This document shows, one piece after another, positions 17,665 to 27,345 of a stretch of 64,000 nucleotides of DNA (within the stretch, counting starts at the first letter, position 1; each line of letters begins with the position of its first letter). Made by a program: the position numbers and the translations under genes. The notes under the pieces are model-generated. The model saw only the letters and a list, made by a program, of their open reading frames with translations, was not told the origin of the DNA and made no database searches. The stretch covers positions 21,007,789 to 21,071,788 of the forward strand of contig NC_087062.1 in assembly GCF_963678635.1 (NCBI RefSeq), written 5' to 3'. The stretch is from Symsagittifera roscoffensis (Eukaryota; Xenacoelomorpha; Acoela; Convolutidae).

Positions 17665-18893
17665 CCAAAGATGTCTTTCTCCAAGCTGCAGTGATATAAT
17701 CGGGGCCGCCCTGTCACATAGATTCCTCCCTGATTGGCAGCTGCCAGTCTCATGTTTTTCGGTATAAGATACGACCTGTCAGAGCCCATACCAGTCCAGG
17801 TGCTGACTGGCATGACGCTGACTACTGCTCCCGTGTCTAACAGCCCTTTTACTGAAAGTTGTCTGCCCTGCACATCTAGCACATGTGCTGCCAGATCGGC
17901 TTCGCACCCTATGTGAAGTGCATCCTGCTCAACTATGTCGTTATGTCCGATTCGTCGCAACTTAAGCTCTTCTCGACCAATGTATATCCGGCCTACTTGG
18001 TCACTTGCATCAGTCACGTGAGCCTTCGTGTAGATGTTAATGCCGTCCACATTCATCAGAATCGGGTATGGGCCATGGACTTCGATGTAATGTCCATCTA
18101 CTCTCATTAGACTTGGATCTTCTGTCGTAAGCAGCGCTAGCATTGCCCTGGAGTCCAACTTGGGATCCTTCTCTCTCAGGTAGTCCGCATAACTGTCCAG
18201 GTGTACCAGCGTGATCTCGGACGTTTCACTCAAGTTCTTGATCACCTGGTGTCCTGCGACCGAAATAATGAACATTATCTTCGTTCCTTCCTTCGTCATG
18301 CCAAAGGTTTTTCCCGATATAACATTTAGTTTTAGTCCCGTTTTTCTGGGCTCCTGTTTGTCTTCTTCTTTCGTTGTTTTCCCCAGAATGTCAATTCTTT
18401 CCCGAAGATCTTTGCTTTCTAGTTCCGACCTTACCCATTGCTCAACTTCTTTCGTGGTTAGCTCCTGCTGGACATTCTGTAATGCAGTCCGTGCCGCTAA
18501 GCCATAATCCACCTTGAGCGGGCCGGCCACCTCATCAGGCAAGGTCTTCACCTTCTTTGTCGTAAATGTGCTCGGTGTCGCCTCTTTTCTCCGAGACTCA
18601 GCCTCGTTCATCAGACATGCTCGACTGAGTTTGACGCCCAAAAGCGCCTCTTCATGGCGGGGATGTTTCGCGTCCGCCACCGCATCCCAAAAATGAGTGC
18701 AATCCGACATGACGTGTCCCTCCAAATTACAGAAGAAGCACCTTGGTCCATACTTCATTATGAGTCCTCTAACGTACTCTTCGTGGTCCTCGTCGGTCGC
18801 ATCAACGTCATCGAGAAAGTAGCCTATCGCTTTTAGGTTCTGTTTGTAAGCAGAACAGGCGGAAACATGGTGCCCATCGAGCCACAATTCCAC
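17661..18893 (-). CDS. Nucleocapsid and aspartic protease, element 1
   Basis: CFFCNLEGHVMSDC is a canonical CCHC zinc knuckle. A first, more divergent knuckle upstream (HHVSAC) is split by the frame change near 18,880. The protease active site is VKGLLDTGAVVSVMP (Asp-Thr-Gly-Ala). A region of about 250 residues between knuckle and protease (e.g. YILEVHG-like and RIYIGREELKLRRIG stretches) is conserved with element 2. Pepsin-type retroviral protease acts as a dimer. Confidence 0.8.
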   Translation of the reverse strand: MELWLDGHHVSACSAYKQNLKAIGYFLDDVDATDEDHEEYVRGLIMKYGPRCFFCNLEGHVMSDCTHFWDAVADAKHPRHEEALLGVKLSRACLMNEAESRRKEATPSTFTTKKVKTLPDEVAGPLKVDYGLAARTALQNVQQELTTKEVEQWVRSELESKDLRERIDILGKTTKEEDKQEPRKTGLKLNVISGKTFGMTKEGTKIMFIISVAGHQVIKNLSETSEITLVHLDSYADYLREKDPKLDSRAMLALLTTEDPSLMRVDGHYIEVHGPYPILMNVDGINIYTKAHVTDASDQVGRIYIGREELKLRRIGHNDIVEQDALHIGCEADLAAHVLDVQGRQLSVKGLLDTGAVVSVMPVSTWTGMGSDRSYLIPKNMRLAAANQGGIYVTGRPRLYHCSLEKDIFG

Positions 18894-19429
18894 AATGACC
18901 TCCTCTTATCCTTGTCGTCACGAGGTCTGTACCAACTGGAGTTCGCGCCAGTGTTTGTTCCGCTGTAGTTGCCATAATTGCTGTAACGGTTTTGCGCCCA
19001 CGGTTTCATACGCAAATCATCGGGCGTGGGTACCTGGTCAAGCGACAGGGTGAAGTGTGTGGCTAGCATGGTTTTCAGGTCTTCACTCTTTACTCCATCC
19101 ATGAACTTCGAGGCAATCGCTAAGTTTCGCTCCGATATTCTCTCATCGGGATTGCTTCTCTTTCTGAGTAATTCAAGGTAGTCCAAAAACTTGTCTATGG
19201 ATTCGTCATCTCTCTGACGCCTCTTTTCGAACTTCATCATAGCCTGATGCCCTTGTACTCCGGAGCCGAAACGATTCAGCAGGATGTCGAATATCTTGCG
19301 AGCGCTGTCTCGTTCATTGGCCCTTTTCGCCATTAAACAATTTAGGGCGGTACCCTCCAGGTTGCTTGTCAATGCGCTGCATTCCTGTTTCTTTGAGTGA
19401 TTCTCTTCTTCAAAGTGCAACTTCATCAC
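18833..19429 (-). CDS. Gag capsid region, element 1
   Basis: Resembles retrotransposon Gag: MKLHFEEENHSKKQEC, SNLEGTALNCL, FDILLNRFGSG, MMKFEKRRQRDDESIDKFL and ASKFMDGV. Element 2 has the same order. The segment 19,457-19,651 just upstream is in the same frame, divided by a single TAA (19,457-19,459) where element 2 has Ser. Confidence 0.75.
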   Translation of the reverse strand: MMKLHFEEENHSKKQECSALTSNLEGTALNCLMAKRANERDSARKIFDILLNRFGSGVQGHQAMMKFEKRRQRDDESIDKFLDYLELLRKRSNPDERISERNLAIASKFMDGVKSEDLKTMLATHFTLSLDQVPTPDDLRMKPWAQNRYSNYGNYSGTNTGANSSWYRPRDDKDKRRSLWNCGSMGTMFPPVLLTNRT

Positions 19430-19456
19430 CTCTATCCAAGTATCAATGCAGCCATC

Positions 19457-19651
19457 TTACTCGTCCTTGGATGACTTCGGCTTCTTAGGTGTCCTTCTTG
19501 ACATCTCTCCTCTCTCGGTTGACTTCGATAGCTTGGTGATGAATGTTTCAAGCGATCTATTCAGAGGCTTAAACATCAAAGCATACATCGTTGTGTCCTG
19601 CGAGACCGTAGTCAGATCTGGCACTGATCTGACTTGTGGCACAGTGGGCAA
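19457..19651 (-). CDS. Gag middle segment, element 1
   Basis: Same frame as the capsid and N-terminal Gag segments. DTTMYALMFKPLNRSLETF corresponds to the region of element 2 containing TWEIMNRTLEAFATRN. Bounded by single nonsense codons. The stretch 19,652-19,861 continues open upstream as Ser/Arg/Pro-rich, probably disordered sequence. Confidence 0.5.
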   Translation of the reverse strand: MPTVPQVRSVPDLTTVSQDTTMYALMFKPLNRSLETFITKLSKSTERGEMSRRTPKKPKSSKDE

Positions 19652-19861
19652 TCTTGTCTCCGGGGTGTCATCCGCCTCCCGTGGGACCGGGTTTGTCCAA
19701 CCTAGCCTCGATGGGGCTGCCCTGGGCCGCTCCCTATTCTTAGATTCGTAATTCGCTCTCGAATTTTGCTGGGCCCCGGCATAGTTGCCTGCTCTATCTC
19801 CATCATTCGCCTGGATTGTGCACTCCCTTGGGTTGGAACGCTCCTCCCGACTACTTCCGTT

Positions 19862-20932
19862 TCAGATCTCATCAAGCTTCCGCATCATCAGGTCAGATTT
19901 GGTATCTAATCTTTTTTCCAGGCTAGTCATCGTATGGGCATAGGAATTGTCATGATCGTTCAACAATCGCTCGATCTCTCTTGTCATCCTAGCCTCTTTT
20001 TCCTCGGACTCCTTGTTTGCCTGTGCCAAGCTCTCCGCCAGGCATTGATCGGTGTTGCGAATCAATTGAGCCTGATCGATTCTCGCCTGCGACTTCACGT
20101 GCGTCAGTTCATCTCGCAAATTCTCTCGACCCTGGTGAGCTCTCTCGTCAACTTGATCTATTCTTTTGGTCAAGTCCCGTCTCAGTTTATCCAGACCAGT
20201 CATTACGGGAGCAAACCTGTCACTTATATCGCCAGCTGCCCCCAATGTCGGGGTTAGTCCCAGAGAAGATGAGGTCAACTGCGGCTGCAGCCTGGTACTT
20301 GATGACGCGCCGCCCTTTCGGTTGCCCATCGACATCTTCAACCTGTCGAACGTTGAGGACGCTCCCATCGTTATCCTATCAGACATGGGCCTGGTCGGCG
20401 AGGCGGACAACGTCTTCCTGCTCAAGTTGTTCCTTGGGCACGGCGTGAAGTTCACATCCGGGTGGGTTATCTCCGGATGGTTATAACTGGAAGAGAGATC
20501 TTCAGTTTGTATTGACGCCATGCGCTCATCGTACAAAGACTTCCAGTTTTTCTTGGCTTTCGATCTCGTTTGTTCTTCACTCGGACTTATACTTGACATC
20601 ATCGCTTTCTTGCTCTGCTTGACAAGAGATGATTGTTCTTTTCTCCATTTGTTACCCTTGGTCTCTGACTTGGACATTCCCCTGAACAATACTTCTTCTC
20701 GCGGTTCGGCCTCGGAACGTTCAGAGGCCTCCTCTGTTCTTTCAACTTCCTCCCGTTCAAAGGCCTCGCCTGGCTCTTCCAGGTCCGCGTGATGGTGGTA
20801 GTCGGGTCGGGTCAGCGTTTGCTCTCCTTCCTCAAAGGGATCCGTAAGCGTCTCGCTCGCCTGTCCGGTCTCACCACTTTGCCCTTGATTGCCATCGAGG
20901 TTCTTCTCGCTTCTCAGTTTCATTCCGCTCAC
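19862..20932 (-). CDS. Gag N-terminal region with coiled coil, element 1
   Basis: 356 codons. The N-terminal half is acidic and Ser-rich, and the middle is Ser/Thr-rich. The C-terminal ~110 residues (ITDRFAP..LDKLRRDLTKRIDQVDERAHQ...) have heptad-like Leu/Ile spacing and predict a coiled coil, matching the Gag N-terminus of element 2. A single TGA (19,862-19,864) ends it. The ATG lies 160 bp from the start of the leader repeat. Confidence 0.6.
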   Translation of the reverse strand: MSGMKLRSEKNLDGNQGQSGETGQASETLTDPFEEGEQTLTRPDYHHHADLEEPGEAFEREEVERTEEASERSEAEPREEVLFRGMSKSETKGNKWRKEQSSLVKQSKKAMMSSISPSEEQTRSKAKKNWKSLYDERMASIQTEDLSSSYNHPEITHPDVNFTPCPRNNLSRKTLSASPTRPMSDRITMGASSTFDRLKMSMGNRKGGASSSTRLQPQLTSSSLGLTPTLGAAGDISDRFAPVMTGLDKLRRDLTKRIDQVDERAHQGRENLRDELTHVKSQARIDQAQLIRNTDQCLAESLAQANKESEEKEARMTREIERLLNDHDNSYAHTMTSLEKRLDTKSDLMMRKLDEI

Positions 20933-21479
20933 TGAAAGACCAGCCTGACCTTTAGTCGTTGCTTCATCAGCAAAGACGTCGGAAATGCTACTAACCGTGG
21001 ACCGGCTACGCCGCGTTTTGATCTTTCATGTAGTCTCCGTACTCAGCCTGAGAATCTTATCCGTTATCCCTAACGAATCCCTGCGCTGTATGCTACGTAA
21101 TAAAAAAGATTTTGACGGCAATGCACAAGTTTCAAACTAAAATTCAAAAAAAAACTTTTCTCAAGTCTACTCACTCGAGTCCTCTAGTATCAAAAATATG
21201 CCTTCGATCTCGTAGAGGTACTATAAGTGACTCAGTACAAGTTACTCAAAGGGCCTACTTAGTGTCTAGATATTACCGACTCTACTCAATTACTTAGTAT
21301 AACAGTAAGACATAAATTTCACAAGATATAGTCAATACACAAAACACAACTGATAACCAGATAAGAACAACCTGTAGGTGACAGCAACCTTTCGTTTAGT
21401 ATCAATCTTACTGCCACACTCGTAACAAAACACCGCCTCGTTGAAGATCAAGCAAAATTTTATAAAAGAGCAGTGATTA

Positions 21480-21800
21480 GAACACTCCAAAAGAACGAAG
21501 CCCAGGACACAGTCTTCTCAAGTGAGTGTGTATTTGCCTAATACACTCACCGAGGTCTTCTTTTAGGTGTCCTGCAAATGCCCGAGCTGTCCTACTAAGT
21601 AGCTCAAGGCAACCTCTGATCGAAATTTTCTAAAGTCTATGAAAAAGCTCTCCAACACCCGGGACGCCCCAAGTGCACGAGAGCAGGGAACAACTCTTCT
21701 TCTCAAGTGAGTGTGTGTTTGCCTAATACACTCAGCGAGGTCTTCTTTTATGTGTTCCCGGATTTCCCGAGCTTTCCTATTAGGTAGCTCAAGGCAACCA
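21480..21800. repeat. ~190-bp tandem repeat, two partial units
   Basis: Units share TTCTCAAGTGAGTGTGT, CCTAATACACTCA-CGAGGTC, CCGAGCT-TCCTA-TAGGTAGCTCAAGGC and AAAGCTCTCCAACACC. Related units occur at 23,730, 27,380 and, as three successive units, at 35,500-36,030. Minus-strand frames through the units stay open (e.g. CGCLELLNRKAREIREH), but this follows from the repeat and I do not call a gene. Confidence 0.6.
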
Positions 21801-23012
21801 CACAGCCAAAATAACACCCAAAAAAAATGGCTCGGGTACTTTTGATAAACCCCATGTAGAATCCAAAGTTGATCACAAATTTCTGGGTCAAATGGGCTCT
21901 TATAATCCTAATATGTACGCCCGTTGGTAATTGACTTTTTATTCCCACTCTAAATGGATATTTTAGTTGCTCAAATTGCCCCAAAAGATACCCCTAAGTT
22001 TTCAATAAGGAGGGTCGTTAAGGGGCTTAAGTCACTCCGGAGGGTTAGTTCGGAGGGTTGTTACGACACTTGACTTAGTTTGGAGGGTGACTTCGGAGGC
22101 TACCTTAGTCAACCAAGTTACTTCGGAGGGTCCCTTTCAACTCACTAAGGAAGGTCAATAAGAGGCTTAATAGGCTCCGGAGGGTTACTTCGGAGGGTTC
22201 CTTCAAAATTCCAAATTTTTCAAATCTCACTTAGAAGGGTCTCCAACTCGCCTCAGAAAGTGTAAAAACAAACTAAATTCTCTGTGGGGGGTTGTTTCAA
22301 CTTCTTTGGAGGGTTCCGTGGAAAATTTCTATTATGGAGGGTTGCTAAGGGGCTTAACTGACTCCGGAGGGTTGCTTCGGAGGGTTCCCCGAAAATCAAG
22401 AAAACGGATTATTTTACCGCTTTAAAGCCTTCGAATGCGGTCTAATTGACTTAAAACTAGGTTGGCTGACTCGGTCAACCTTCCCAGTAGGATAAAAAGG
22501 TGATCTTATAAAATTTTCTGCCGCTCGGAGGGTTCCCTAAAATTTGGACCCTCCGAACCAACAAATTCTAAAAAAATTTTCTTTCCTGAGATTATCAACC
22601 CAAAAATGGTTGCAGTCCAAGAAATTGGTTAAAACCATCGACTTATGGTACCAAAGTTATTCCGATCGGTTGGCTAGTTTTAAAGAAATTGCCAAAAACG
22701 CGTTCGTCAAATTGGCCTTTTTTCACCACCTATATAGGTTCTTAAAGACTTTTTCCGCAATTTTGAGTGAAAGTGCCTAAAAATAAATGGCACATAATGC
22801 AAAAAAAAACTGAACCAAAATTGGTTTGAAAACAAAAGTTTGGCCAAATACTATCAAATTTGGACCCTCCGATTCCTTCCTTTTCCATTCTTCAAGTCTC
22901 TAGCTTTATCCACGGAGCTATTCGGATGGTTACTCAGAAATCTTGCTAGCAACCGAGCACGTTATGCTAGCACTCTCCTAACACAAAAACTTTTATTGCT
23001 CCAACTCTAAAA

Positions 23013-23702
23013 AGGCTTCGTTTCTTCTATCGTTCCCGTACGACTGCTTTTCACTATTTTAGCTGTTGTTCTGTTTTTCGTCACTTTTTGGCTCAAAATG
23101 GCCGTTTATGTTTCTGAGAAATGTGACGTCACAAATCGATTTTTTGAAAATCAAAATTCCTGAATATTCTGACCCTCTTTCGCAACAGTTTTTCATCGCT
23201 AAGGCCTCTATCTCTACTCTCGTGTCGTGCCGGAAGGTTACGCGGTGCCAATCTTCCAGAATGGCACAATCAAGTTCTTCTATGGTTAACTGCAAGTTTG
23301 GATGCAACTTATTGGCTGCCTCGAAGACTACCCCAGGATCGCCCTTGACAGTTCTAACTATGTCGTCCACAAATCTTAAAGAAACTTTAACAACATTCTC
23401 AGTCCGATCTGCTTCTTCTTGTTTTTTGCAAGTAATGCAATACCATACTGTTTTAGTGATCTCTGCGTATTCGGATTCCGATATGTTACCACACCAACTC
23501 AAATAAGCTTCACATTCTACCCCTTTAGTTCGATATATCACCTTTTTCTGACATCGAGGGCAGACTTTCTTGTTATCTTCATTTAGCGCAGTCAATTTTG
23601 GTACTTCTTTCATTAATGCAAGTTCGTATCCTTTGAGCCACAAATTGGTCAGTATTACTGCAAGGGAGGTACCCATTGCTAAACCGTCTTCTTGTACATA
23701 GT
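23013..23702 (-). pseudogene. PLE reverse transcriptase fragment with PHD-like insertion, copy 1
   Basis: Open over 205 residues. RT motif B (MGTSLAVILTNLWLKGYE) is followed not by motif C but by about 80 residues with cysteine pairs (VCPRCQKK, GVECEAYLSWC, WYCITCKK), then motif C (RFVDDIV) and NKLHPNLQLTIEELD, the usual PLE sequence after the catalytic Asp pair. This copy and 38.9-39.8 kb lack the one-base deletion seen in the 26.7 and 29.8 kb copies. Upstream RT motifs are missing: the copy stops abruptly at TACATAGTCTT and the leader repeat resumes. Confidence 0.7.
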
Positions 23703-25927
23703 CTTAAAGAAAAAGACTTCCCTCAATTAGAACACTCCAAAAGAATGAAGCCCAGGACACAGTCTTCTCAAGTGAGTGTGTATTTGCCTAATACACTCAC
23801 CGAGGTCTTCTTTTATGTGTTCCCGGATTTCCCGAGCTTTCCTATTAAGTAGCTCAAGACAACCACACAGCCAAAATAACACCCAAAAAAAAATTGGCTC
23901 GGGTACTTTTGATAAACCCCATGTAGAATCCAAAGTTGATCACAAATATCTGGTTCAAATGGGCTCTAATAATCTTAATATGCGCGCCCGTTGGTAATTG
24001 ATCTTTTGTTCCCACTCTAAATGAACATTTTAGTTGCTCAATTTGCCCCGAAAGATACCCCTAATCTTTCAATAAGGAGGGTCGTTAAGGGGCTTAAGTC
24101 ACTATGGAGGGTTACTTCGGAGGGTTGTTAAGACACTTAGCTTACTTCGGAGGGTGACTTCGGAGGGTACCTTAGTAACCCAAGTCACTAAGGAGGGTCA
24201 ATAAGAGGCTTAATAGGCTCCGGAGCGTTACTTCGGAGGGTTCCTTCAAAATTCCAAATTTTTCAAATCTCACTTAGAAGGGTCTCCAACTCGCCTGAGA
24301 AAGCGTAAAAAAAAACTAAATTCTCTGTGGGGGGTTGTTTCAACTTCTTTGGAGGGTTCCTGCCGCTCGGAGGGTTCCCTAAAATTTGGACCCTCCGAAC
24401 CAACAAATTCTAAAAAAACTTTCTTTCCTGAGATTATCAACCCAAAAATGGTTGCAGTCCAAGAAATTGGTTAAAACCATCGACTTATGGTACCAAAGTT
24501 ATTCCGATCGGTTGGCTAGTTTTTGAGAAATCGCCAAAAACGCGTTAGTCAAATTGGCCTTTTTTCACCACCAATATAGGTTCTGAAAGACTTTTTCCGC
24601 AATTTTGAGTGAAAGTGCCTAAAAATAAATGAAACAATCGTAGTAGCCCCGTACAGCACTGGAATAATGCAAAACAAACTGGACCAAAATTTGTTTGAAA
24701 ACAAAAGTTTGGCCAAATACTATCAAATTTGGACCCTCCGATTCCTTCCTTTTCCATTCTTCAAGTCTCTAGCTTTATCCACGGAGCTATTCGGATGGTT
24801 ACTCAAAAATCTTGCTAGCAACCGAGCACGTTATGCTAGCACTCTCCTAACACAAAAATTTTTATTGCTCCAACTCTAAAAACTCAAAAACTCAATCCTC
24901 AAAACATATTGACGAAATTCGGAAAATTACAAAAATTTTGATCGAAAAAAATTTGTTTTCGCCAACTTCTACTAAATATTTTTCCGCGCGGTTTCTTTAG
25001 TTAGAGGGATCGATCTGTGTAGTAACTCCCTGTATAAAAGCTTGTTGCTGTTTGGAAAAACTCGGATATCCAAAATCTTGGGGGTCAACAGTTAGGTCAA
25101 AGATCGGTAATTTTCGGCAAAATTGGGGTGTTTCTCGGGTCTAAATAGGAGATAAGTAATATATAGTGAGGATAATAGTCTATTAGTAGTCGTAAATTAA
25201 TATAACTATACTCTCCGTTGCGCCAAAATACCCAAATTAAGACCCTTAACTCGGAAATTTGCAATCGATGGAGGGTACAATCGGACCGCGGCAATCGTTT
25301 CCCCCACCACTTAAGTTTTATTGAAATAGTACCCGAACGATACTGAAAAGGTGTCAACGATACCAAAAAGTCGTTGTGGATGTTGTCCCTGACGTCCCTC
25401 CCTGTTGAGTGTGGAATACATCGGTCAGCTTGCCACTCTACCCTCCGGTTACCGGAAAAATCACCATTAACGTGCTTAAATACTCAAATAACACTCGAGG
25501 GAGGGTACCTAACCCGCCACCAAAACACTCAATTTTTCTATCAGAAATGATATAAATCAATCTGAAACAACAACAAATAGGTAGGTCAGATCACATCTAG
25601 TCCGGAAAAATCATATAAACTGTCACTTTATGTTTTTCATTGTTTTTGGTCTTTTTTGGATTTTTCTACTGTTTTTTGTACTTTTTTCTTTTCAGAAAAG
25701 TTTGTTTTTGGCTTTTTCTTGGTTATACACTATTTTTGTTTGGTTTTAAGCTTTCTCTTCAATTGTTTTTGGTCCCGGGACCTTGGGATAAGCGGGCTCA
25801 TGACTTCTCACCTAACCCTCCGGCCCCCAGAATTTTCGGTGTTAACTAGGTTAAAAAGCTAAATAGTACTAGTCGGAGGGTCCGCACCTTCCCCCTAGTA
25901 CAACAAAGGTCATTAGGGCCTCTAACT

Positions 25928-25941
25928 CGGGCATACGCCCG
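25928..25941. promoter_or_regulatory. PBS-proximal hairpin in the leader
   Basis: CGGGC-ATAC-GCCCG, a perfect 5-bp stem with 4-base loop, about 65 bp from the PBS. A hairpin of related stem but different loop occupies the same place in element 2 (63,514-63,526). Candidate packaging or dimerisation signal. Confidence 0.35.
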
Positions 25942-26003
25942 GAGCGGAGGGTTCGTCGCTGAAACGTTTGCTGATCATGATGGTCTCATGCCTTTAACAG
26001 GCC

Positions 26004-26018
26004 CACCCAGGAGCGCCA
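26004..26018 (-). promoter_or_regulatory. tRNA primer-binding site, element 1
   Basis: The minus strand reads TGGCGCTCCTGGGTG, beginning with the TGG expected opposite a tRNA CCA end, 12 nt inside the 5' LTR. The same 15-mer is found in every leader copy and in element 2, consistent with one priming tRNA whose 3' end would be CAGGAGCGCCA. The tRNA species is not identified. Confidence 0.6.
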
Positions 26019-26030
26019 TAAAAACGTCTA

Positions 26031-26650
26031 TGTAACATTCGCCCAAATACTACATAGTGACGGAGCGTAGAAAAATTAACTATTAACAACTGGCCGGCGT
26101 CAGTTACCTAAACTCTACTCGTTTTTCACCGTCTCGACTTAGCCATTAGATTTTCTGGTCTGTTTAGGACTAAGTAAAAAGTTACTATTTTCAGGCCATC
26201 AGTCAAACGACTTTTAATCAGCTTTCGTTTACATGCGAACACAACCACATAGCTGGGTCTCGGATCCTCAGACTACGTGATTGCTATTAAAAACACGGCT
26301 CAAATATCCTATTTTACTATGTTTTTGGTGACAGTTCTATATTAAAATCATTGGAGATGGATTGACCCTTTCCTCTTTCTAGGTACTCATATTCTAAAAT
26401 ATCAATCAATACCGGTGTTAATTCAAAAGTTTATGGCATCGGAGTAGCTAAAAAGTCAGTTTATTATAGTCTTTCACCAGATACTGTCTCTGGGGGGCCG
26501 AGCCTTCGCTTCCGTTTTTTCACTGTAACAACGTCGTTATTACTCCCAATTCGTGGCACGGGAGGGTACTGCTCTTTACACCTTCCCCACTGAAGACTCC
26601 TTTACACCTGTTTTCTCTGATTAGCTGTCTTATCGTGCGTGATCGTCACG
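26031..26650 (-). repeat. 5' LTR of element 1
   Basis: Starts TGTAACATTCGCCC. Copies lie at 29,033, 38,290 and 41,339, and the partial 3' LTR at 4,148. The far end is set only approximately, because in three copies the LTR is followed by the same PLE fragment. LTR sequence contains CTGGCCGGCGTCAGTTACC and CAACCACATAGCTGGGTCTC. Confidence 0.6.
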
Positions 26651-27345
26651 ATAAGAAGCTTCGTTTCTTTTATCGTTCCCGTACGACTGCTTTTCACTAT
26701 TTTAGCTGTTGTTCTGTTTTTCGTCACTTTTTGGCTCAAAATGGCCGTTTATGTTTCTGAGAAATGTGACGTCACAAATCGATTTTTTGAAAATCAAAAT
26801 TCCTGAATATTCTGACCCTCTTTCGCAACAGTTTTTTATCGCTAAGGCCTCTATCTCTATTCTCGTGTCGTGCCGGAAGGTAACGCGGTGCCAATCTTCC
26901 AGAATGGCACAATCAAGTTCTTCTATGGTGAACTGCAAGTTTGGATGCAACTTATTGGCTGCCTCGAAGACACCCCAGGATCGCCCTTGACAGTTCTAAC
27001 TATGTCGTCCACAAATCTTAAAGAAACTTTAACAACATTCTCAGTCCGATCTGCTTCTTCTTGTTTTTTGCAAGTAATGCAATACCATACTGTTTTAGTG
27101 ATCTCTGCGTATTCGGATTCCGATATGTTACCACACCAACTCAAATAAGCTTCACATTCTACCCCTTTAGTTCGATATGTCACCTTTTTCTGACATCGAG
27201 GGCAGACTTTCTTGTTATCTTCATTTAGCGCAGTCAATTTTGGTACTTCTTTCATTAATGCAAGTTCGTATCCTTTGAGCCACAAATTGGTCAGTATTAC
27301 TGCAAGGGAGGTGCCAATTGCTAAACCGTCTTCTTGTACATAGTC
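26651..27345 (-). pseudogene. PLE reverse transcriptase fragment, copy 2
   Basis: Nearly identical to copy 1, but a one-base deletion (GAAGACACCCC near 26,970 instead of GAAGACTACCCC) splits the frame just after motif C into two open pieces (26,702-26,950 and 26,923-27,285). The right junction (TACATAGTCTTAAAG) is the same as in copy 1. Confidence 0.7.

Larger units (their letters stand above)
20933..26003 (-). repeat. Leader (5' UTR) region of element 1, enlarged by duplication and a PLE piece
   Basis: From about 21,092 the sequence is a repeat shared with 35,081 onward. It contains a ~190-bp tandem unit (21,480-21,800, restarting at 23,720), a zone rich in GGAGGGTT/AACCCTCC octamers (22,000-22,560; 24,080-24,380), AT-rich sequence, and the PBS-proximal part. 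A PLE RT fragment (23,013-23,702) interrupts it, after which the leader starts again, which shows a tandem duplication. No leader ORF is convincing. Confidence 0.6.
4148..26650 (-). mobile_element. Gypsy element 1: giant Ty3/Gypsy LTR retrotransposon, decayed
   Basis: Boundaries come from matching LTR sequence at 4,148-4,338 and 26,031 to about 26,650, both starting with TGTAA-ATTCGCCC in plus orientation. Read on the minus strand the order is 5' LTR, PBS, leader, Gag, PR, RT, RNase H, IN, macrodomain, spacer, second coding block, 3' LTR. The leader is enlarged by a PLE piece (23,013-23,702) and a partial duplication of itself, so the original element was shorter than the 22.5 kb now spanned. 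The end of the second block, the PPT and most of the 3' LTR fall in the N gap. LTRs are only roughly 85% alike by eye, so this insertion looks older than element 2, or the two ends derive from different copies. Confidence 0.7.

Noticed and set aside
17172-18836. Plus-strand ORFs opposite gag-pol and opposite the second block
   Set aside because: They mirror conserved minus-strand coding sequence, lack recognisable domains and are not conserved as proteins between the two elements.
22000-22560. Telomeric array
   Set aside because: GGAGGGTT units are irregularly spaced and embedded in other sequence, unlike a tandem telomere repeat.
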